NCBI GenBank assembly: GCA_015711875.1
Contig: JACVJG010000037.1
Coordinates: 1 to 11,806, forward strand
Direction: 5' to 3'
Length of the DNA: 11,806 nucleotides
From: Candidatus Solincola jinzensis
Lineage (GTDB): Bacteria > Actinomycetota > Geothermincolia > Geothermincolales > RBG-13-55-18
Within the stretch, counting starts at the first letter, position 1. Each line of letters starts with the position of its first letter. Below, piece by piece: positions 6,489 to 11,806 of the stretch. A program made the translations under genes and the position numbers. The notes beneath the pieces were generated by a model. That model was not told where the DNA came from and made no database searches. It saw only the letters and a program-made list of their open reading frames with translations.

Positions 6489-7502
6489 ATGATAGTAGTC
6501 ATGTCCCAGGACGCCAGCCGCGAGCAGATCGAAGCGGTGATGCGTAAAATCGAGGAGTTCGGCCTCAAGACCCACCCTATATATGGGGTTCAAAAGACGG
6601 TTATCGGGGTTATCGGGGACGACAAGACCAAGGTGGTCGAGACCATGGCCGGTTATCCGGGCGTGGAACAGATCATCCCCATCCTTAAACCCTACAAGTT
6701 CGCATCGCGCGAGACCCACCCACAGGACACGGTCATAGAAGTCGGGGGGGTGAGGATAGGCGGTGAGAAAATCGCCGTCATGGCTGGCCCGTGCGCGGTT
6801 GAGAGCAGGGAGCAGATCCTGAATACCGCGCGTCTGGTTAAGCTAGCGGGCGGTTCCGTCCTTAGGGGAGGCGCCTACAAACCACGCACGTCACCCTACA
6901 GCTTTCAGGGCCTGGGAGAGGAGGGTCTGCGCTACCTCGCGGAGGCAAGGGAGGAAACGGGACTTCCGGTGGTCACTGAGCTGACCGACCCACGCAAGAT
7001 AGAGCTCGTGTGCGAGTATGCGGACATCATCCAGGTGGGAGCGCGCAACATGCAGAACTTCGTTCTCCTCACCGAGATCGGGCGTAGCGGGCACCCCGTG
7101 CTCCTCAAGCGTGGGCCCAGCGCCAAGATAGAAGATCTCTTGCTAGCCGCCGAATACATCATAAAAGAGGGGAACCGCAACATCATCCTGTGCGAGCGCG
7201 GCATCAGCACCTTTGAGACCTATACCCGCAACACCCTTGACCTGTCCGCCGTGGCTGCCCTTAAAAAGCTTTCCCATCTCCCGGTAGTTGTGGACCCCAG
7301 CCATTCCGTGGGCATCGCCAACCTCATACCCGCCATGTCCGTGGCCGCGGTAGCTGCGGGAGCGGATGGCCTGCTGGTGGAGATACATCCCAACCCCAAC
7401 ATGGCCCTATGTGATGGGCCACAGTCCCTCGATTTCGAGACCTTCTCCAGCCTCATGGCGAGGATACGCAAGATCGCGCAGGCGGTGGGAAGAGACATTT
7501 GA
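6489..7502 (+). CDS. aroF: 3-deoxy-7-phosphoheptulonate (DAHP) synthase
   Basis: First enzyme of the shikimate pathway: phosphoenolpyruvate plus erythrose 4-phosphate gives DAHP and phosphate. The 337 residues match the Thermotoga/Bacillus-type enzyme in length and layout. Residues 1-70 form the ferredoxin-like regulatory domain (MIVVMSQDAS to ILKPYK). The barrel carries AGPCAVES with metal ligand C102, KPRTSPYSFQGLGEEGL (131 onward), IIQVGARNMQNF, VLLKRG, ILCERGI, VVDPSHSVG and VEIHPNP. These give the usual metal and substrate residues. The start is the ATG at 6489, since the family begins MIVV and GAGG lies 7 nt upstream. An in-frame ATG at 6444 would add 15 unrelated residues. The N-terminal domain implies allosteric inhibition by an aromatic amino acid. 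The gene lies 66 nt after the CBS gene, with its own possible promoter. Confidence 0.95.
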   Translation: MIVVMSQDASREQIEAVMRKIEEFGLKTHPIYGVQKTVIGVIGDDKTKVVETMAGYPGVEQIIPILKPYKFASRETHPQDTVIEVGGVRIGGEKIAVMAGPCAVESREQILNTARLVKLAGGSVLRGGAYKPRTSPYSFQGLGEEGLRYLAEAREETGLPVVTELTDPRKIELVCEYADIIQVGARNMQNFVLLTEIGRSGHPVLLKRGPSAKIEDLLLAAEYIIKEGNRNIILCERGISTFETYTRNTLDLSAVAALKKLSHLPVVVDPSHSVGIANLIPAMSVAAVAAGADGLLVEIHPNPNMALCDGPQSLDFETFSSLMARIRKIAQAVGRDI

Positions 7503-7529
7503 GGAAGCCATAAGCGCTTGACAGACGCT

Positions 7530-8210
7530 TCAGGTTAGAGTGTGGAAAACGAGGCCCGGTATCGCCATGAGGGACTGCACGAAATCGCTTTGAAGTTCCT
7601 CCTTGACGGGGTGTCTGATCATAAACATGTTTACCTCTACCCTCTGGTCCTTGTCATCGGTGCGTAATGGGTTGGGGATGGTCAGGTAATGCTGAAGGCT
7701 TGAAAGGCCCGCGTACAGCTCGTCGACCAGGTTGCGGTCCTGGTCGCGGTATATGCCCACCAACGAGACCTGGGTGGCGTATTCGAAAAACACCACCCGA
7801 GATACCCCGATGACCTTTCCATGGTAGGTGAAACAATATACCCGCATCGGCGAGATATCCTCGACCTTCACCATCTCCCCTGCCCCCGGGACATGAAAAG
7901 GCGGAAGTCCTCTCTCCAACACCGAGAGAAGATCGTCTGCGCTGACACCCTCTCCTGCCAGCAGAGTAATCCCCTTGAAGACCACTCCACCTGCTATGAC
8001 CACCCTCGACTGGGCTGGGCGGGCGGCGAGCATTCCCCGGGACATGAGCTCTTGTTCGCACCCGTCCTCGACGGCCTTCTGAATGGCGTCGACATCCACC
8101 CCGAACCCGTACAGGTTCAAGCGCTGCCATCCCTCTTGCTGGTTGAAAGCGAGTATCCCTAGCCCGGGCACATCGCCATAGTAGTAGAAAAAGCCCTTCA
8201 GTTTTACCAC
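7530..8210 (-). CDS. Hypothetical protein, 226 residues
   Basis: I do not recognise a family. The product is a soluble mixed alpha/beta protein. It begins with an aromatic stretch (KGFFYYYGDVPG), has a hydrophobic strand (RVVIAGGVVFKGITLLAG, about 69-86), a second strand group (MRVYCFTYHGKVIGVSRVVFF, about 122-142, given in pieces) and a final NMFMIRHPVKEELQ segment. No signal peptide, membrane segment or catalytic signature is evident. The start is a GTG at 8210 with AAGGGAG about 8 nt upstream. It converges on the DAHP synthase gene, leaving 27 nt between the two stops, and diverges from the plsC-like gene. Good length, a plausible ribosome-binding site and normal composition make it a likely real gene. 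Confidence 0.65.
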   Translation of the reverse strand: MVKLKGFFYYYGDVPGLGILAFNQQEGWQRLNLYGFGVDVDAIQKAVEDGCEQELMSRGMLAARPAQSRVVIAGGVVFKGITLLAGEGVSADDLLSVLERGLPPFHVPGAGEMVKVEDISPMRVYCFTYHGKVIGVSRVVFFEYATQVSLVGIYRDQDRNLVDELYAGLSSLQHYLTIPNPLRTDDKDQRVEVNMFMIRHPVKEELQSDFVQSLMAIPGLVFHTLT

Positions 8211-8270
8211 CAGGAATGCTCCCTTCGCTCCGTGGCCAATTCCCCGCTTTCAGCGATAAGCCCCTAAAGG

Positions 8271-8299
8271 GAATATCAGACGTATATTCGAAATATCAG
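8271..8299. promoter_or_regulatory. Operator-like repeats in the divergent region before plsC
   Basis: GAATAT (8271-8276) and ATATTC (8284-8289) form a perfect 6-bp dyad with a 7-nt centre. AATATCAG occurs twice, at 8272-8279 and 8292-8299, 20 bp apart, close to two helical turns. The site lies between the divergent starts at 8210 and 8445 and could control either gene. No convincing promoter was found beside it on either strand. Confidence 0.3.
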
Positions 8300-8444
8300 G
8301 ATCAAGGGTCCGTAGCCACACCCTCTTTTCATTGATATTATCATCTCTGGTCGGTCGCGTTGAAGTATCGAGGCGTCCCGACTTCATTTCACGGGGAATA
8401 TTCTCTATGCGGCCAATGTGTCAAAAGCGCGGGAGGTGGAGCGG

Positions 8445-9047
8445 ATGATGGTCAGATTCCTCATCGGATGGCCGATTTTCCGGGTGGTCGCCATGTTCTA
8501 TCACTTCCGCGTATCCGGATATGAAAACGTACCGCGCCATGATCCCCTTTTGGTGGTCGCTAATCACAACAGCCGGAAGGATCCCGTTGCCATTAACCTG
8601 GCCCTGAAAAGGCCTGTTCGCTTCATGGCCAAAAGGGAAGCCTTTGACCCTAGGAACAGCCTCTTCGAGTGCCTCATGGTACGTATCTTCTTCGCTTACC
8701 CCGTTGATCGCGAGCGTCCAGGCCCTGACGCCATAAGGCGCACCATGGAGTTCCTGGAGAGGGGCGATTGTGTGGGTATCTTCCCTGAGGGCACGCGGCA
8801 TGACGACACCGCCCTGCACCCCTTTACCCATGGAGCAGCTTACTTCGCCTGGAAAACGGGAGTTCAGGTTCTTCCCATAGGCATCAGCGAGAGCAAGGGG
8901 GTGGACTACCATATCAATATCGGAAAGCCTTTCCGGGTCCCCGCGCTGGAAGGGCGCCCACATAAGGTTCTTCCTGTAATAACCGGGCTCATCCGAGAGA
9001 AGATACTGGAACTCCTTCCCGAGGGATGGGAAGACATACCGGAGTAA
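8445..9047 (+). CDS. plsC: 1-acyl-sn-glycerol-3-phosphate acyltransferase family protein (PlsC-like)
   Basis: This protein should transfer an acyl group to lysophosphatidic acid (or a related lysolipid) at the inner face of the membrane. The catalytic HX4D motif is H41-NSRK-D46, followed by the PlsC block with FPEGTRHDD (F113-R118) and VLPIGI. The 200 residues are short but within the family range. The N-terminal segment (VRFLIGWPIFRVVAMFYHF) is hydrophobic and probably rests on or enters the membrane. I chose the ATG at 8445 because GGAGGT lies 7 nt upstream; the reading frame is open to a GTG at 8418 without such a site. It stands alone and converges on the ThDP enzyme gene, separated by the duplicated repeat. 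PlsC homologues also acylate other lipids, so the exact acceptor is unproven. Confidence 0.85.
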   Translation: MMVRFLIGWPIFRVVAMFYHFRVSGYENVPRHDPLLVVANHNSRKDPVAINLALKRPVRFMAKREAFDPRNSLFECLMVRIFFAYPVDRERPGPDAIRRTMEFLERGDCVGIFPEGTRHDDTALHPFTHGAAYFAWKTGVQVLPIGISESKGVDYHINIGKPFRVPALEGRPHKVLPVITGLIREKILELLPEGWEDIPE

Positions 9048-9058
9048 TCCCGCCCCCT

Positions 9059-9171
9059 CGCATACGTGCCAGGCCTGGACCTCGCCCGCTCGCTCGCGCT
9101 CGCTGCCTCTCCGTCCAGGCGGCTGGCACCGCTGGGCCTCCCTGCGGTCGGCCCAGTCGCTTTCGCGATGC
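9059..9171. repeat. Structured direct repeat, copy 1 (113 bp)
   Basis: Identical in all 113 positions to the copy at 9204-9316. Each copy can fold into three successive hairpins. In copy 1 the first has a 15-bp stem with a 2-nt bulge (9066-9080 with 9113-9129). The second is CTGGGCC/GGCCCAG (9132-9138 with 9150-9156). The third is TCGC/GCGA (9157-9160 with 9165-9168). It is very GC-rich and open in several frames on both strands by composition alone. It starts 12 bp after the plsC-like stop. Confidence 0.9.
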
Positions 9172-9203
9172 GCCTTTCCTCCCGGCCAGCACCTTCACGC
9201 GTA

Positions 9204-9316
9204 CGCATACGTGCCAGGCCTGGACCTCGCCCGCTCGCTCGCGCTCGCTGCCTCTCCGTCCAGGCGGCTGGCACCGCTGGGCCTCCCTGCGGTCGGCCCA
9301 GTCGCTTTCGCGATGC
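9204..9316. repeat. Structured direct repeat, copy 2 (113 bp)
   Basis: Second copy with the same three hairpins, offset by 145 bp. A 32-bp spacer (9172-9203) parts it from copy 1. It ends 18 bp before the stop of the minus-strand ThDP enzyme gene. The pair sits between convergent genes and may act in transcript ending or mRNA stability, as REP-like elements do. This role is inference. Confidence 0.9.
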
Positions 9317-9334
9317 ATTCTTTCGATATGTTAT

Positions 9335-11071
9335 CTATGATTCGCAGTAGGGGGTGTCGCAGCCCTGCAGCCACAGGTCAACTATCATGCTGAAGAGAAC
9401 GGGAACGTCGAGGTTCGCTTCGCGGTCGACCTGTGCATCTATGACCGTCATAACCTCAGAGGCAGCGGCCTCCTCCAGCGCCGGCCTTATCTCGTCCGGG
9501 CTCTCTACCCTTATGCCCCGCGCCCCCATGGACTCAGCGAGTTTGTCCAATCTCGTTTCCCCGAACTCAACCCCGCAGTAGCGCTGCCCGAAAGCGGCGT
9601 GCTGCGCGCCTTTGATCATTCCCCACGCGCTGTCGTTGGAAACGATGTCGATGATGGGGAGTTTGAGGCGTACCGCCGTCTCGATATCCTGGCAGTTGAT
9701 CATGAAGGAGCCGTCTCCGTGAAGCACGTAGACAGGACGCTCGGGGTTGGCCATCTTGGCGCCCATGGCGAAGGGAAGCCCGACTCCCAGCTGCCCCGTG
9801 CCCTCGGCGAAGAGGTAAGACCGCGGATGGTAGACCCTGCCAGCGATGTTGACCCACAACGCGGTGTTGCCTCCGTCCATCACCATGATGCCATCACGCC
9901 CCAGGAATTCCACCGACTCGCTGATGAGGCGCAGGGGATGTATGGGTTTGGCGTCCGACCTCGCCATCTCCTCATAGGCCTTCAGCGCCTGTTCCTCCAT
10001 CTCGCGATAAGCTCCGAGGAATTCCCTCCCCTCCACCGGCGCTGTAGTTTCCTTTACCTTCGCGATGATCTGACGCAACACCATCTTCGCGTCACCCACG
10101 ATGCCCAGGTCGAACTGGCGGTTCAGCCCGATCACCCTGGGGTCAATATCAATATAGATGAACTTCTGCTCCGCAGGATCGCCCCACATGTTGGGCTTTC
10201 CCCAGAAATCCAGTTCGGACATGGTACAACCGACGTTGAGCACAACGTCCGAGGAGGATTCCGCCATGATGGCGCCCATGCCCTTTGGCAGGAATAGCAG
10301 AGGGTGGTCCTCCGGAAGCGTGCCACGGCCCGAAACACTGGTGGTGACCGGTATCTGGAGATATTCCGCAAGCTCCCTCACCTCGTCCCAGGCCTTGGAG
10401 CGCATCACTCCTCCTCCGGCATGGATAAGGGGTTTCTCCGCCGCCAGAAGCATCTCCACCGCCTGGTCTATCGCTGCGGGGTCGCCGCACGGCTTGGTGA
10501 ACGTGCGGTAGCGCTCCGGAGGGAGAAAGACGGAGTCATCCACCTCGCCGTTGGCGAAGAGCACGTCGACGTTTATATCGAGGTGCACAGGGCCTGGACG
10601 CCCGCTTACCGCTTCCCTGAACGCCCACTGCACCATCTCCGCTATACGGTCGAATCGGTTCACGAGCGCGTTCCACTTGGTAATGGGCTTAAAGAGGTTT
10701 ATCTGGTCGAGCTGCTGTTGCGACCCTTTAAAAGGGTAGGAGCGGTTGGAATGTATTTGGGGGGTTATCACGACCATGGGAATGCTGTCGTTGTAGGCGG
10801 CATACACTCCGGTTACCAGGTTTACCGCTCCCGGCCCGACCGTGCCCGTACAGACTCCCACCATGTCCGACGTCCTCGACACCGCGTCCGCCATATGAGC
10901 CGCCACCGCTTCATGGTGAGTCATGACGAACTCCATACCGTTAGGCCGCCCTACGCGTGCTATGGCGTCGGTAAAAGTGCAAAGCTGCCCGCCCGGAATA
11001 CCGAAAACCCAGCGCACGCCCTCTTTGAGCAGTGCCCTGACCAGAACCTCGCCGCCGTTCATCAAAGCCAT
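9335..11071 (-). CDS. Thiamine diphosphate-dependent enzyme, acetolactate synthase large subunit-like
   Basis: The 578-residue product has the three-domain plan of the acetolactate synthase/pyruvate oxidase group: N-terminal PYR domain, central domain (about 195-345) and C-terminal PP domain. The catalytic glutamate is E54 (THHEAVAAHMADA). The ThDP/Mg motif is G452-DGS to N479-D. GTVGPGAVN (76-84) and GSQQQLDQINLFKPITKW (116-133) match acetolactate synthase landmarks. The start is the ATG at 11071, with AAAGGAGG 6 nt upstream; an in-frame ATG at 11182 would add 37 residues without family support. No small regulatory subunit or ilvC gene is near, so it may be a catabolic acetolactate synthase or a relative acting on another 2-oxo acid. 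The end (WLQGCDTPYCES) is cysteine-bearing and not familiar. The family is sure, the substrate is not. Confidence 0.85.
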   Translation of the reverse strand: MALMNGGEVLVRALLKEGVRWVFGIPGGQLCTFTDAIARVGRPNGMEFVMTHHEAVAAHMADAVSRTSDMVGVCTGTVGPGAVNLVTGVYAAYNDSIPMVVITPQIHSNRSYPFKGSQQQLDQINLFKPITKWNALVNRFDRIAEMVQWAFREAVSGRPGPVHLDINVDVLFANGEVDDSVFLPPERYRTFTKPCGDPAAIDQAVEMLLAAEKPLIHAGGGVMRSKAWDEVRELAEYLQIPVTTSVSGRGTLPEDHPLLFLPKGMGAIMAESSSDVVLNVGCTMSELDFWGKPNMWGDPAEQKFIYIDIDPRVIGLNRQFDLGIVGDAKMVLRQIIAKVKETTAPVEGREFLGAYREMEEQALKAYEEMARSDAKPIHPLRLISESVEFLGRDGIMVMDGGNTALWVNIAGRVYHPRSYLFAEGTGQLGVGLPFAMGAKMANPERPVYVLHGDGSFMINCQDIETAVRLKLPIIDIVSNDSAWGMIKGAQHAAFGQRYCGVEFGETRLDKLAESMGARGIRVESPDEIRPALEEAAASEVMTVIDAQVDREANLDVPVLFSMIVDLWLQGCDTPYCES

Positions 11072-11199
11072 GAGAAACCTCCTTTTAGCTTTTCTTACCT
11101 CTCCCTTTGAGGTCTGTCCCCTTTGCTTTGTAGGCGAAGTCTCCTGTCGACTGTCTGGCAAGAAAGATAGCAGCACCATCAAGTTATCCGAACAGCGTT

Positions 11200-11228
11200 A
11201 GACTATCACCAAATAATCGTTCCGTCAA
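11200..11228 (-). promoter_or_regulatory. Putative promoter of the ThDP enzyme gene
   Basis: On the minus strand TTGACG (11228-11223), a 17-bp spacer ending in TGA, and TAGTCT (11205-11200). The -35 box matches 5 of 6 and the -10 box is weak but of the extended type. The leader to the ATG would be about 120 nt, long enough to hold further control, though I saw no clear attenuator. Confidence 0.4.
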
Positions 11229-11369
11229 CGCAATGCCTTACCGGCGAATGGCGGACGGAAAAAGCCGTGCGCCCGAGCCCACCATACGTCGATTAACGCC
11301 ACGCCTCTTCAGGAGCTTTTCGCCTTCAGCCACAGTTTTTCTCCACCATAAGTTATAGAGGCGACATAG

Positions 11370-11391
11370 AAAAAGGCGGGTTTGCGCCCTT
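11370..11391 (-). terminator. Possible intrinsic terminator after the partial gene
   Basis: On the minus strand AAGGGCG (11391-11385) pairs with CGCCTTT (11378-11372), one G-U pair, 6-nt loop, and runs into a T stretch (11374-11370). It lies about 130 nt after the stop at 11523. The stem is modest, so confidence is limited. Confidence 0.4.
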
Positions 11392-11522
11392 AAACTCCCC
11401 CATTATCTTTCTCCTGTGCTCGGATGCCCATTGGGCTTAAGCGACAGGCTCCATCACTAAGGAGACCGGGAAGGCCATGCCTGTTCGCGCTCGCAGTATA
11501 CTCATCATTCAGCGGCCCTGAT

Positions 11523-11806
11523 TCAGGCCCAAGCCACGAACTGCAGCCTGCGGGTGTGCATTGAGGGGTTTTCCAGCCCTTTTGCGTCATATACGTCTAT
11601 CCCGCTGAAGCCGCTTCTAAGCGCTTCTCGCGCTATAAAATCCCCTTCATATCCCCTCTCTCGGTGTACCTCCACTTCCTTCTGCCCCCCTGGCCCCTCG
11701 TACTCCATGAACAAGGTCGCCGTAGCGCTCCTCTCATCCCATCTGCTCGTCCAGCGCATCGCCTTGCCCTCCACCTCGAAGCACCAGGTTTCACTGTCAC
11801 ACCCCT
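11523..11806 (-). CDS. Partial gene, C-terminal end of a probable SAM-dependent methyltransferase
   Basis: The frame is open from the right edge of the window to a TGA at 11523, about 94 codons, so the N-terminal part is missing. A GTG at 11774 could be read as a start, but the frame continues upstream of it (a segment ending ETWCFE) and no ribosome-binding site is seen, so I treat it as internal. The end resembles the last part of class I methyltransferases: a strand (ATATLFMEYEG), a charged stretch (KEVEVHRERGY), a helix (REALRSGF) and a final strand (RRLQFVAWA) with a VYD segment between. The SAM-binding motif would lie outside the window, so this is a family guess. The gene points toward the ThDP enzyme gene on the same strand. 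Confidence 0.55.
   Translation of the reverse strand, partial: GCDSETWCFEVEGKAMRWTSRWDERSATATLFMEYEGPGGQKEVEVHRERGYEGDFIAREALRSGFSGIDVYDAKGLENPSMHTRRLQFVAWA

Larger units (their letters stand above)
11183..11522. other. Gene-free region upstream of the ThDP enzyme gene
   Basis: No convincing gene. Reading frames here are short and lack a good start. It holds the promoter candidate at 11200-11228 and a hairpin with a T run on the minus strand at 11370-11391. It can be explained as the end of the partial gene to the right plus the leader of the ThDP enzyme gene. Confidence 0.45.

Noticed and set aside
7512..7530. AAGCG/CGCTT hairpin between the convergent stops
   Set aside because: Five base pairs, no T run on either side, and it reaches into the stop codon of the minus-strand gene.
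9059..9316. CRISPR-like repeat-spacer-repeat pattern (32-bp spacer)
   Set aside because: The repeat is 113 bp, far too long. There are only two copies, the unit holds several internal hairpins and no cas gene is near.
8989..9393. Several overlapping frames through the duplicated repeat on both strands
   Set aside because: Frames are open only because the repeat is GC-rich and lacks stops. The same peptides recur because the DNA is duplicated, and no ribosome-binding site fits.
10304..11110. 268-codon open frame on the plus strand
   Set aside because: It lies antisense to the ThDP enzyme gene, whose catalytic motifs are plain. The Arg/His-rich translation is typical of the opposite strand of GC-rich genes.
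11390..11590. 66-codon minus-strand frame overlapping the partial gene
   Set aside because: It is out of frame with the better-supported partial gene over its first part, has no ribosome-binding site and shows no recognisable features.

Overview
The window looks like chromosomal DNA of a moderately GC-rich bacterium. A PlsC-type acyltransferase, strong Shine-Dalgarno sequences and sigma70-like promoters all point to Bacteria. An NDP-forming acyl-CoA synthetase subunit, a Thermotoga/Bacillus-type DAHP synthase and an unusual radical SAM enzyme would suit an anaerobic or facultative, possibly deep-branching Gram-positive or actinobacterial-like lineage. The taxonomy is inference only. No rRNA, tRNA, transposase, phage gene or CRISPR array was seen.

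Layout. 1-333: gene-free leader ending in a good promoter. 334-1803 (+): alpha-type subunit of an NDP-forming acyl-CoA synthetase, closed by a strong terminator at 1890-1922. 2007-4654 (all -): read in transcription order, an AcuA-like GNAT acetyltransferase, a radical SAM protein, a 43-residue small ORF, a stand-alone response-regulator receiver, and a 60-residue zinc-ribbon-like protein with its own promoter. The radical SAM, small ORF and receiver are joined by two 4-base start/stop overlaps. 4655-5132: divergent control region with two inverted repeats. 5133-7502 (+): an unrecognised 281-residue protein, a two-CBS-domain protein resembling the N-terminal half of AcuB, and a DAHP synthase. 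7530-8210 (-): an unrecognised 226-residue protein. 8445-9047 (+): PlsC-like acyltransferase. 9059-9316: two identical 113-bp copies of a strongly structured repeat between convergent genes. 9335-11071 (-): a ThDP-dependent acetolactate-synthase-like enzyme. 11523-11806 (-): C-terminal end of a gene that resembles a methyltransferase and runs off the window.

How the genes may work together. Three pieces touch acetyl-CoA, acetate or acetoin metabolism: the NDP-forming acyl-CoA synthetase subunit, the AcuA-like acetyltransferase (AcuA acetylates and inactivates AMP-forming acetyl-CoA synthetase in Bacillus), and the AcuB-like CBS protein. The ThDP enzyme may add acetolactate-type chemistry. The arrangement hints at an acetyl-CoA control locus in which the 281-residue unknown lies between the acu-like genes. 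The radical SAM/small ORF/receiver operon is a separate, tightly coupled unit with no obvious known counterpart. The most notable items are the overlapping small gene, the acu-like context of the unknown protein and the duplicated structured repeat.
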